Shown piece after piece: positions 9,906 to 18,021 of a stretch of DNA of 59,635 nucleotides (position 1 is its first letter; each line of letters begins with the position of its first letter). The translations under genes were made by a program, and so were the position numbers. Origin of the DNA: CAYVDH01 sp964450355 (GTDB lineage Bacteria; Bacteroidota; Bacteroidia; NS11-12g; UBA955); assembly GCA_964450355.1 (NCBI GenBank), contig CAYVDH010000002.1, positions 1 through 59,635 of the forward strand, written 5' to 3'. A model generated the notes under the pieces. It was not told where the DNA came from and made no database searches. It saw only the letters and a list, made by a program, of their open reading frames with translations.

Positions 9906-11573
9906 TTAATCCAATACCAATACCTTATCTAAATATACTTGATTTATCTTGATGATATACAATCCAGGGTATGTTAATTCAATTTCTGTATTTGGTTCAT
10001 TGATAAATGCATCATATACTTTTTTTCCGGTAAAATCATGTATTTCAACATGACCTAAGTATGTGTCTGATGACAAATTAAATTTTCCATTATTAGGGTT
10101 TGGATATAATTTAAATTCATGAATTTTAGTTACTGGATTTAAATTTGTTGTGGCTGTAGTATCATTATGTTTTAGGAAAAATTTTATTATTTTTTTATCA
10201 AAATCCGAACGTGAACAATGGCCAGCTCCTATTTGGTATATTACATTTTCAAGTGTTGCACTGATTTCAGGTGAATTGTTTTCTAGGTCGTTCCATTTAG
10301 GAATTTGTAATTTATTTCGGCTTAAAACTGTTGGAGAGAATTTAAAATAAACTTGACCACTTAATGAATCGGTATAAGTAACTCCTTTTGAAACAAAATC
10401 GTTGTACAATTGATTGGATTCTGTTGAATTAATTCCTTTAACTTGAGTAAATCTATAAGGGTGTATTGGGGATGTTGAAAAAGAATATTGTTCATTGTCA
10501 ACTCCTTTGTTTGTTAATACATTACAATAATCTGTAATCCAATCTTTAATAAGAAATTTATTCAAAGTGCTATCAAAATTATCTTTTTCTCCATATGAAA
10601 AAATTGTAGGTGTTTCATAATTGTATATTGGATCTTTTATCAAATTTTCAAGACCAGAGTTGCCAATACAAGCTGTAGCTTTATATTTAAATTTATGTGC
10701 TATTTGTTCAGCAAATGATGCCCCTGCTGAAAATCCTAAACTGAAAAAATTAGTTTGATCATTCGTATATCCAAATTCTTTTAATTTAACATGTACTTTA
10801 TGCATCATGTATATATCATATTGCTCTCTTACGTATTGTTGTAATTGAGCAATGGTTAGTCTTTCGTTTCTTATGTTTCTATACTCGACAGTAAATCTTA
10901 CAACGTCATCGTTATTTAAATCATAATTTAATGGATTTTTTTTATGTCTCATTCTTTCTTCACTCTGAGGTATTAAAACACCAAAATTTGCATTCAATAG
11001 GTGTTTAACACTTTCAAATCGTTCACTGCTATTCAGCCATCCGTCAGCCGAACCATTGGTCCAATGATAAAATTCAACAATGCCTTTCATGTTATTTGGA
11101 AAATAATAAAATAGTTCTCTATCTTCTAAAATTGTAGTTTGTAATCCTATGGTTGCTCCCGCAGGAGTGAGAGTAGTATCATAGCCATAATTCATAGTAC
11201 CATAAGTTGTAAATTGTGGTCCAATATTGACAATAACTGTATCCCCTGGAATGACTATTCTATTGAATCCAAAATTAGTTAAGGTAGGATTATAACCATT
11301 TATTTGACTATATGTTGCATTGACAATAACATCTTTATTAGGCATGGTGATGATGGTGTGCCATTCGTCTATTTGATCCATTTGAATAGGGATATTGGTT
11401 GTCCATTCATTGAAAACAACATTGTTATTAGGATTGCTTTCGCTGTATATATGTATCCTAGTTCCTGCTTTATAGTTGCCGCTACCATATCCATTTAATA
11501 CTGTTAGGTGGAATATTTGCGCTTGTGATAAATGGCAAAAAAGCATTAAAAAAAATAGGTGTATGTTTTTCAT
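9906..11573 (-). CDS. T9SS-secreted alpha/beta-hydrolase-like protein
   Basis: A 555-residue protein with a signal peptide (cleavage after SQAQ near residue 19). Residues about 22-90 resemble a divergent InlB-type B-repeat (spaced aromatic, 'FNEWT' and 'MPNKDVIVNATY'). The central region looks like an alpha/beta hydrolase of the esterase or depolymerase type. A nucleophile elbow GFSAG places Ser near 282; Asp331 in SYGEKDNFD and His452 in GAGHCSRSDF are plausible triad partners. The last 70 residues are a type A T9SS sorting domain (LYPNPNNGKFNL ... GLYIIKI). It is the downstream member of a two-gene minus-strand operon, overlapping the upstream gene by ATGA (11570-11573). The substrate is unknown. 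The fold call rests on motifs only. Confidence 0.82.
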   Translation of the reverse strand: MKNIHLFFLMLFCHLSQAQIFHLTVLNGYGSGNYKAGTRIHIYSESNPNNNVVFNEWTTNIPIQMDQIDEWHTIITMPNKDVIVNATYSQINGYNPTLTNFGFNRIVIPGDTVIVNIGPQFTTYGTMNYGYDTTLTPAGATIGLQTTILEDRELFYYFPNNMKGIVEFYHWTNGSADGWLNSSERFESVKHLLNANFGVLIPQSEERMRHKKNPLNYDLNNDDVVRFTVEYRNIRNERLTIAQLQQYVREQYDIYMMHKVHVKLKEFGYTNDQTNFFSLGFSAGASFAEQIAHKFKYKATACIGNSGLENLIKDPIYNYETPTIFSYGEKDNFDSTLNKFLIKDWITDYCNVLTNKGVDNEQYSFSTSPIHPYRFTQVKGINSTESNQLYNDFVSKGVTYTDSLSGQVYFKFSPTVLSRNKLQIPKWNDLENNSPEISATLENVIYQIGAGHCSRSDFDKKIIKFFLKHNDTTATTNLNPVTKIHEFKLYPNPNNGKFNLSSDTYLGHVEIHDFTGKKVYDAFINEPNTEIELTYPGLYIIKINQVYLDKVLVLD

Positions 11574-13255
11574 TTTTGTACGATGATTTTTGAATTTGTA
11601 TTGTTTAATTTTAAAGTATAAATTCCATTGGATAATTGGCTAATATCAATGTAATTTTCGATTAAAACTCCTGTTAACACCTCTTGTCCTAATGAATTGA
11701 AGATGGTATAATCGGCATTTGAATTGAAGCCATTTACATTTAAAATAGTTGATACTGGATTAGGATAAACATTGTACATTATTTTGTTATCATTGTTTAT
11801 TAAAGAAGTATTATTTTGTTGAAACGCAAAGTTAATAATAAAACCTGATTTTGGAATATCTAATCTGTTATTGACAAGCAATTGATTTCTTAATAATAAA
11901 CTATCTTTAAATGCCCCACAAAGCATAATGTACTTCTCATTTACATCTAAATCAAAACTTTTAGTGTAAATATTGGATTGAAATTTATGTGCTGTTTCGA
12001 ATTTTCCATCATTGTCTAAATGCAAAAGAAAAGAGGTTGTTTTATCTTCTGAATTTAAATAAAAGGCACTTGATGGGCTTGCATCAAAGTCAATATTTCC
12101 TACAAAATCCCCTGAAATGAATATGCCTTTGTCGTTGCTAACTATTTTATTGGGTTCGTCTTTATATAATCCACCAATTTGATAATGCCATATGGTTTCT
12201 CCATTAGTATTTAATGCAACTATGAGAATGTCATAATTCCCATTGGAAGCCACTTCGGTCAGTTTACTGCTGTCTGTTTCAATATTATAAACATCATCTA
12301 AATAGAAGTTCAATAAAATTGCATTATTGTCACTTATAGTTAAATTTTCGCACCATGATTTATAAGTATTATTGTCTTTAAAATGTTTGTGCCATAAATA
12401 ATCCCCACTTGAAGTTAATTTTAATACAAACATGCCATTTTCATTTAAAGTTAAATTATTAATTGATGTACTTGGATCCAAATCTACAGTTCCATTTAAA
12501 TATCCAACTATAACTATGTCATTGTTTTGATCCAATTCAAAATCATAAAATTCACAATCTGAGTCGTTTTGTCCAAATGTTTTATACCAAATTAAGTTCA
12601 TGTTTTCATCGTATTGATTTATAAAGCTTTTATCTTTGGTGTTACTTCCATAGTTTAGTTGAGATTGAGGACCTAAATCAAAATCAATTGTACCTTTATA
12701 GTTACCAAATAATATTGGTTGATTTTGTGCATTGATTCTGATTTTTAAATAATTAATATCCTTGTTAACAACTATTTGTTTAACCCAAAGAATAGTTCCA
12801 GTTGAACTCAATTTAGCAACAAATCCATTAGGACTTTTTCCATGTTGTGAACATCTTAAAGAATCTTGAAAATTATTACCATAAAACAATGTAGTAATAA
12901 AAGTTCCTAAAATGTAAATGTTGTTATTGCTATCTGTACATATGTCTTGTAATGATAGATTGTATGAAGAAATTGCAAATAATTTAGTCCAGCTATTTAT
13001 TCCTGTTGAATTGATAGAACTTAAAGTCATTCCATAATTATTTATAAATTTAAAAGAATCTATTGGGTTAAAATATAAATTAACTTGATGTATATTAACC
13101 GATGCAAAAATGTAATTATTTTGTTTGTCAAAACTTCCTTTACTGTTATTTATGTTATTTGATATAAGTTGTAATCCCCATTTTTGATCAAAGTTTTGAG
13201 CAATTGTGAAATTATTTAAAATCAAATAAAAAATAATCAGATACCTGTATTTCAT
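11570..13255 (-). CDS. T9SS-secreted beta-propeller-like (SBBP-type) protein
   Basis: A 561-residue protein with a signal peptide ending near residue 20 (TIAQ). The body contains irregular repeats of about 50-60 residues with phrases such as 'NIYILGTF', 'GFVAKLSSTGTILWVKQI', 'DIVIVGYLNGTVDLDPS', 'MFVLKLTSSGDYLWHKHF' and 'GIFISGDFVGNIDFDASPSS'. This is the pattern of SBBP/beta-propeller proteins of Bacteroidota. The C-terminus is a T9SS sorting domain (YNVYPNPVSTILNVNG ... NGIYTLKL). It is the first gene of a minus-strand operon and is divergent from the papain-like gene at 13344. No catalytic motif was seen; an extracellular adhesive or scaffold role would be inference. Confidence 0.83.
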   Translation of the reverse strand: MKYRYLIIFYLILNNFTIAQNFDQKWGLQLISNNINNSKGSFDKQNNYIFASVNIHQVNLYFNPIDSFKFINNYGMTLSSINSTGINSWTKLFAISSYNLSLQDICTDSNNNIYILGTFITTLFYGNNFQDSLRCSQHGKSPNGFVAKLSSTGTILWVKQIVVNKDINYLKIRINAQNQPILFGNYKGTIDFDLGPQSQLNYGSNTKDKSFINQYDENMNLIWYKTFGQNDSDCEFYDFELDQNNDIVIVGYLNGTVDLDPSTSINNLTLNENGMFVLKLTSSGDYLWHKHFKDNNTYKSWCENLTISDNNAILLNFYLDDVYNIETDSSKLTEVASNGNYDILIVALNTNGETIWHYQIGGLYKDEPNKIVSNDKGIFISGDFVGNIDFDASPSSAFYLNSEDKTTSFLLHLDNDGKFETAHKFQSNIYTKSFDLDVNEKYIMLCGAFKDSLLLRNQLLVNNRLDIPKSGFIINFAFQQNNTSLINNDNKIMYNVYPNPVSTILNVNGFNSNADYTIFNSLGQEVLTGVLIENYIDISQLSNGIYTLKLNNTNSKIIVQK

Positions 13256-13343
13256 ATTGGCAAATTTCAGTTATTTTTATCCTCATTGAAATACCCATTT
13301 ATGGTGATTGTTTCTATTTTTAGATGGCTTTATTTTTGAAGAC

Positions 13344-14846
13344 ATGAAACTAAACTTTTACTTTATTTTGTTCGTCATGGTTATTATTGGCTCATGTAAA
13401 AAAGAAAAAAACAGCAATGTAACACCGACAAATAACAATAATGATTCTACAGAAGTATTAGACACCATTCAAGAAACTGGTGGTGCTGCTGAACCTATTG
13501 CTGAACTGAACTCAACTCCTGAATTAGTATTGGCTTATGTCAGTAGTTTTCCAACCAATAAAGTACTAGACATGCCACCTGCTAAAAGTCAAGGAGGACA
13601 AGGCAGCTGTGGAGCTTGGGCAACAGTGTATTATTTACACTCTTATTTAAAACACCAAGCTGAAAATACCAATTATTATTTGCCAAATGGAAAAGATAAT
13701 AATGCTGTATTAATGAGCCCTAGTTACACCTTTAATCAAATGAAAAAAGGCGATTGTGATGGAGGTTCTGGCGCAATTGTTCATTTGTCGTACATGAAAA
13801 ATCAAGGTGTTTGTAGTTTAGATGACATGCCTTACACTTCCCCTAGTTGTGCATTACAACCTAATGCAGCTCAAAGGGCTGCAGCAGCTAACAACAAAAT
13901 TTCACAATATTTTAAAATCAATAGGCATAATGAAAATTTAATGAAAACTTTAATTAACTTAGAAATGCCTATTGTCATGGCAATAAAAGCAGATCAAGCT
14001 TTACACAATCTCGATGCTAGTAATGTTTGGATTCCTAATGGTATAAGTCCTGGCGGACACATGGTAACCATGTGCGGATACAGTGCTCAAGGCTATACAT
14101 TCATTAATTCATGGGGAAAAAAATGGGGGAATGATGGCAAATTTTATATTCCATACAATGAATACAATAAATTTCCTAAAGATGGAGGATTTGTTGCATT
14201 TTGGGCATCTAATCCTGCTTTAGATAATTTAAATAACAACAAAGTTTCAGAATATTTATTAAATGGCAACGCCCAAAATTCATCAACAGGAACCAACGGC
14301 ACACCAAACAATGTGAGTGGTGGTAATAACCGTAAAGGAAATAGCAATTCAGCAGTTGTATTGAATGGAACCAACAGCTATATAGACATTAATGAAAATT
14401 TTGCTGCTAATTTTTCAGTCAGTTTGTGGTTTAATAAAACCAGTGGAAGCAATAAACAAACCATTTTCTCTCAAGTAAATCAACAAAATGATGCAAATAA
14501 AAACATTGAAGTTTACATTGAAGATGATTCATTGGTTATAGATTTACCATCGGATGGTAAAAGATTTTTATTAAAAACTGATACAACCCTTAGTAATGCC
14601 AGTTGGTACCACTTGGTATTTACATTTGACGGCAAATTTTTAAGGTTTTATTTAAATGGTAAAGCCATCAAATTTGCAGTTTACATGAATTATTTCAAAA
14701 ACATGAATACATCTGCTACAATTGGGTGTACTTTAGCAAATTCCAGCGGAACAAAATCTAATTTTTTTAATGGGAAAATCGATGATATAAAAATATATTC
14801 AAGATCAATCAAAGAAACAGAAGTAGATAAATTATTTTTAGAATAA
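13344..14846 (+). CDS. Papain-family (C1A-like) cysteine peptidase lipoprotein with C-terminal LamG-like domain
   Basis: Start chosen at ATG 13344, not at an in-frame ATG 36 bases upstream, because 13344 begins directly with a lipoprotein signal peptide ending in IIGSC-KKEK. The protein is then 500 residues. The peptidase domain has the papain signature around Cys89 (QGGQGSCGAWA, compare QG-CGSCWAF), His239 in PGGHMVTMCGY and Asn255 in FINSWGKKWGNDG, so a full Cys-His-Asn triad is present. After a Ser/Asn/Gly-rich linker (about residues 305-335), residues about 335-498 form a concanavalin-like/LamG domain (VLNGTNSYIDI, FSVSLWFNK, WYHLVFTFDGKFLRFYLNG, FNGKIDDIKIYSR). A surface-anchored protease with a glycan- or protein-binding module is the likely role. 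It is divergent from the T9SS pair. Confidence 0.88.
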   Translation: MKLNFYFILFVMVIIGSCKKEKNSNVTPTNNNNDSTEVLDTIQETGGAAEPIAELNSTPELVLAYVSSFPTNKVLDMPPAKSQGGQGSCGAWATVYYLHSYLKHQAENTNYYLPNGKDNNAVLMSPSYTFNQMKKGDCDGGSGAIVHLSYMKNQGVCSLDDMPYTSPSCALQPNAAQRAAAANNKISQYFKINRHNENLMKTLINLEMPIVMAIKADQALHNLDASNVWIPNGISPGGHMVTMCGYSAQGYTFINSWGKKWGNDGKFYIPYNEYNKFPKDGGFVAFWASNPALDNLNNNKVSEYLLNGNAQNSSTGTNGTPNNVSGGNNRKGNSNSAVVLNGTNSYIDINENFAANFSVSLWFNKTSGSNKQTIFSQVNQQNDANKNIEVYIEDDSLVIDLPSDGKRFLLKTDTTLSNASWYHLVFTFDGKFLRFYLNGKAIKFAVYMNYFKNMNTSATIGCTLANSSGTKSNFFNGKIDDIKIYSRSIKETEVDKLFLE

Positions 14847-14866
14847 AGGAAGTTTTTATCCTTTTT
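14845..14866 (+). terminator. Weak intrinsic terminator candidate
   Basis: A 6-bp stem (AAAGGA at 14845-14850 pairing with TCCTTT at 14859-14864) with an 8-base loop overlaps the stop codon of the papain-like gene and runs into T-rich sequence. It is short, so this is tentative. Confidence 0.35.
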
Positions 14867-14878
14867 CTAATTTTTTAT

Positions 14879-14903
14879 TACATTTGCCTTGTTTGAAACA
14901 AGG
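14879..14903 (+). promoter_or_regulatory. -7 box and overlapping perfect palindrome before the PAS-LuxR gene (possible autoregulatory operator)
   Basis: TACATTTG at 14879-14886 fits the Bacteroidota -7 element TAnnTTTG; no clear TTTG lies at the -33 distance. Directly after it is CCTTGTTTGAAACAAGG (14887-14903), a perfect palindrome with 8-base arms around a central G. It covers the expected transcription start. Such a site is a natural target for a dimeric helix-turn-helix protein, and the gene that follows encodes one. Binding is inference. Confidence 0.5.
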
Positions 14904-15657
14904 TTATAGCGATTTTATTGCTGAAATTAAAGGTCAATTTATTGACAAACAAATCCCTGATTTAGAAGAAATTATTTCTAATTTGAAGGGAATTACAGAA
15001 CTTGGACCTGTTTTAAATTCTTGTTTTTTTATTTTGGATTATAGAACTGAAGAATTACTTTTTCAGAGTTCAAATTATGAAGAAATAACAGGTTATAATC
15101 CAATCGAAATTTCTCATTCAAATTTTTTAAACTTATTTCATCCTACTGACAAAAAAATTATCACAGAAATTGTTTATTCAGAAGGAAGCAAAGCTGGAAA
15201 AAAAATTCCATTGTTTTTTTTAAAAAAAATGAAGGTTAGTTTTAATTTTCGTTTTCTACAAAAAGACGGTTCTTATAAGAAATTAAAAATGCAATTTAAA
15301 ACGTTATTGTATGATGAAAATAAGCAACCCTTAGTCATCATGGGAACAAATTTAATTTACGAAAACCCAAGCAATGACATTGTAAGCGAAGTAAGTTATC
15401 GTGGGCCATTTGGAAAAAACATAATTGTTTATAAAAAGATATTCCCTGTGAATGATTTAGAGTCATCCATTTTAACTCCTAAAGAACTAGAAATTGTCAA
15501 ATTAGTGAGTGAAGGTTTATCCTCAAAAGAAATCGCGAATAAAACAGGCAAAAGCATTGAAACAGTGAATACACAACGTAAAAACATCATCGGTAAAACT
15601 GGTACACAAAGCATGACAGACGTGGTGGTATTGGCTATAAAAAATAAATGGATTTAA
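14893..15657 (+). CDS. PAS-domain LuxR-type transcriptional regulator
   Basis: A protein of up to 257 residues. Residues about 40-165 form a PAS-like sensor ('FFILDYRTEELLFQSSNYEEITGYNPIEI', then 'FNFRFLQKDGSYKKLKMQFKTLL'). Residues about 195-255 are a LuxR-type helix-turn-helix (LTPKELEIVKLVSEGLSSKEIA, SIETVNTQRKNI). There is no receiver domain and no signal peptide, so it is a cytoplasmic one-component regulator. The start is uncertain. The frame has no ATG in its first 110 or so codons. A TTG at 14884 lies inside the predicted -7 promoter box and would not be transcribed, so I tentatively use TTG 14893, inside the palindrome; a later non-ATG start is possible. It may regulate itself and the secreted-protein genes beside it, which is inference from position. 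Confidence 0.8.
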   Translation: MKQGYSDFIAEIKGQFIDKQIPDLEEIISNLKGITELGPVLNSCFFILDYRTEELLFQSSNYEEITGYNPIEISHSNFLNLFHPTDKKIITEIVYSEGSKAGKKIPLFFLKKMKVSFNFRFLQKDGSYKKLKMQFKTLLYDENKQPLVIMGTNLIYENPSNDIVSEVSYRGPFGKNIIVYKKIFPVNDLESSILTPKELEIVKLVSEGLSSKEIANKTGKSIETVNTQRKNIIGKTGTQSMTDVVVLAIKNKWI

Positions 15658-15717
15658 GAATCCCATTAGAAATAAAATCAAAAATTTGGTGATTTCCTGA
15701 TTTATTATTTTTAATTC

Positions 15718-15783
15718 GTTTGAATAGGCTTATTGATAAATTTTGTTGTACCATAACAAAATAAGGCTTATTCAAACTTTTTT
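15718..15783 (+). terminator. Terminator-like long imperfect hairpin with T-run
   Basis: The sequence from 15718 (GTTTGAATAGGCTTATT) returns imperfectly as its reverse complement at 15760-15777 (AATAAGGCTTATTCAAAC). An inner 7-bp stem pairs TTTTGTT (15741-15747) with AACAAAA (15755-15761). A run of T follows from 15778. This fits an intrinsic terminator for the PAS-LuxR gene. Confidence 0.5.
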
Positions 15784-15795
15784 GTAAAAAGTTTG
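15773..15795. repeat. Perfect 10-bp hairpin overlapping the terminator
   Basis: CAAACTTTTT (15773-15782) pairs perfectly with AAAAAGTTTG (15786-15795) around a TGT loop. It shares the CAAAC bases with the right arm of the upstream hairpin, so the two structures are mutually exclusive in RNA. It lies 30 bases before the -33 box of the next gene. Confidence 0.45.
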
Positions 15796-15824
15796 GGGTA
15801 GTTTTAAATTGATATAAATAAGTA

Positions 15825-15855
15825 TTTGCACATGTCCAAAATAAAATTACATTTG
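15825..15855 (+). promoter_or_regulatory. Bacteroidota-type promoter for the 15916 gene
   Basis: TTTG at 15825-15828, exactly 19 bases, then TACATTTG at 15848-15855: a full match to TTTG-N19-TAnnTTTG. Transcription would start near 15862 and give a leader of about 55 bases before ATG 15916. Confidence 0.7.
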
Positions 15856-15915
15856 TACAGTTTTCATGAATTAAATATCAATGTTATATTAAATTCATTT
15901 AAATTTTGTATCACT

Positions 15916-18003
15916 ATGAAAAATATTACACCTTGTATTTTCATTGTTATAATTTTAAATTGTTATAATTCAATTTACTGCCAAAACCGAGTTGGGACAT
16001 ATCTTTTCAGTGATTCAGCATTAGATAATTATGGCAACGGCATAGCTATTTCTGGCAATGGACAAAGTATAGCAATTGGTGTCCCTGATTTTGCTACAAA
16101 TTTGAATAAAGGCATGGTTAAGGTATTTGATAATGTGAGTGGAAATTGGGTACAAAAGGGTAATAGTATAGAGGGATCGAATTATGAAAGGTTTGGGTTT
16201 TCAGTCGCTATGTCTTATGATGGTAATACGATTGCCTCAAGTGCCATAGGAAGCAATGCAGGTGGAGCCTGTAGTAATTGTGGTGTAACAAGGGTCTATG
16301 TCTGGAATGGAACTTCTTGGAATCAAATAGGAAACGATATTCAAGGGGAAACTAATGATGAATTTTCAGGGAGTAAAATTGCTATTTCTGATGATGGAAA
16401 AAGAATCATCATTGGTTCACCAACATATTCAGCACCTAGTTTTGAAAGTAATGGTTGTGCAAGGGTTTATGAATTAATTTCCAATAATTGGGTAAAAATG
16501 GGAGCTACTTTGGGTGGTAAAAGTTATAACAAATTTTTTGGAGCATCAGTTAGCATCAATTATAACGGCACTATAGTCGGTATTTCAGATCCTAGAGAAA
16601 ATGATGGGGCTACTTATCAAGGTGTAATTAGAACATATAAATGGGATGCTGTAAACAGCGATTGGAGCACTTTGGGAGATTCTATTTTAGGTAATATAAA
16701 TGCTAATTTTGGTAACAACATTTCTCTAGCTTCTAAAGTCAATGAAATGGCTGTAAGTTTAAATTTTTTCAGTAGTTCTGGATTTGTGGATAATGGTGCT
16801 GTTAATATTTATCAACTCAAAGGTGGAAATTGGGTTTTAAAAGGCAATCCAATTATAGGTGATAGAGATTCGCTTTATTTTGGCCATAGTGTCTCATTAA
16901 ATGATGATGGAAACAAATTGATTGTTGGAACAATTACTGATACAAATGGAACAAATACTGGCTATGCTCAAGCCTACAATTGGGATGGCAATAATTGGGT
17001 TGCTTATGGCAATAAAATATTGGGAGAAAAAAAGGATGATAATTTCGGTCAAGATGTAGTTATCAACAAAAATGGTCACATGGTTATTATTCATGCCAAT
17101 TCACAAGGAAGGGGAGATAGTGTTGGTTATGTTTGTGTGTATGAATATTGCAAAAATTCAAGAAATACTATAAGGGATTCTATTTGTGCTTCCTTACTTC
17201 CCTATACTTGGCAGGGAGTTGTTTTTACTCAAAGTGACACCCAAGATGTTGTCTTAACTAATTCACAAGGTTGTGATAGCATTCTCACATTAATACTAAA
17301 AGTGAAACCAACTAGAAATACAAGTTTTTCACGTACTTCATGTGGATACTATCAATGGAATGATTCTACTTATTACGTTAGTGGAATATATCAACAATAT
17401 TTTACAAGCTCAGATGGTTGCGATTCTATAATTAGTTTGAATTTAACGGTGGTAAACAACAATATAGATGCTAATTTTGCTGCATCTACACAGCTTTTTT
17501 CTAATAATTTGGTTAGAATAGTAAACATCAGTAATGCCCGAACAGATAGTGTTAGATGGGTTTTGCCAAACCATGCAGGTATTACCGTTTTAAGACAAAA
17601 CAAAAATTTTATTGAATTAAAATTCAAAGATTCTGGAACTTATCAGTTTGGTATGGTAAACAATAATTCCATTTGTGAAAAGGAGATTTTTAAAGAATTA
17701 TATGTCTATCCACACGATTCTATGGCTTATCTACCCAGCAACTTTGGACCATTTATAAGAAATTTTGAAATTTTCCCAAATCCAAGTATCGGCACTTTTA
17801 CTTGTCTTGTAGAATTAAGTAATGTTAGTGATATCCATATGCGTATAGTGGCAATAGACAATTATGCGGTTTTTGATGATCGAACCTTTACAGGTGATTT
17901 TCTATATGAAGTGCCATACAATTTGTCTATTAATCCTGGAGTATATTTGCTTATTCTTGATACAAGTCAAGGCTCCTTGATTCAAAAAATTATCATCAAT
18001 TAA
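15916..18003 (+). CDS. T9SS-secreted FG-GAP/integrin-like repeat protein
   Basis: The open frame extends upstream to 15826, but that region contains the promoter. The ATG at 15916 starts directly with a signal peptide (cleavage after YCQ near residue 23), giving 695 residues. The first 400 residues are six or so repeats of about 60 residues built on 'FGNGIAISGNGQSIAIGVP', 'GFSVAMSYDGNTIASSA', 'SGSKIAISDDGKRIIIGSP', 'GHSVSLNDDGNKLIVGT' alternating with 'VYVWNGTSWNQIGNDIQGE'. This is an FG-GAP-like seven-bladed propeller pattern. Two short CDS-rich segments follow, each ending in QGCDSILTLIL or DGCDSIISLNL. The C-terminus is a T9SS sorting domain (FEIFPNPSIGTFTC ... PGVYLLILD). The next gene starts 18 bases after its stop, so it may head the transcript of cassette 2. 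Confidence 0.85.
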   Translation: MKNITPCIFIVIILNCYNSIYCQNRVGTYLFSDSALDNYGNGIAISGNGQSIAIGVPDFATNLNKGMVKVFDNVSGNWVQKGNSIEGSNYERFGFSVAMSYDGNTIASSAIGSNAGGACSNCGVTRVYVWNGTSWNQIGNDIQGETNDEFSGSKIAISDDGKRIIIGSPTYSAPSFESNGCARVYELISNNWVKMGATLGGKSYNKFFGASVSINYNGTIVGISDPRENDGATYQGVIRTYKWDAVNSDWSTLGDSILGNINANFGNNISLASKVNEMAVSLNFFSSSGFVDNGAVNIYQLKGGNWVLKGNPIIGDRDSLYFGHSVSLNDDGNKLIVGTITDTNGTNTGYAQAYNWDGNNWVAYGNKILGEKKDDNFGQDVVINKNGHMVIIHANSQGRGDSVGYVCVYEYCKNSRNTIRDSICASLLPYTWQGVVFTQSDTQDVVLTNSQGCDSILTLILKVKPTRNTSFSRTSCGYYQWNDSTYYVSGIYQQYFTSSDGCDSIISLNLTVVNNNIDANFAASTQLFSNNLVRIVNISNARTDSVRWVLPNHAGITVLRQNKNFIELKFKDSGTYQFGMVNNNSICEKEIFKELYVYPHDSMAYLPSNFGPFIRNFEIFPNPSIGTFTCLVELSNVSDIHMRIVAIDNYAVFDDRTFTGDFLYEVPYNLSINPGVYLLILDTSQGSLIQKIIIN

Positions 18004-18021
18004 CTATCAATCATTAACTGC

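Noticed and set aside
15826..15915. Extra 30 N-terminal residues on the FG-GAP protein
   Set aside because: The region contains a full promoter match, and ATG 15916 begins with a proper signal peptide.
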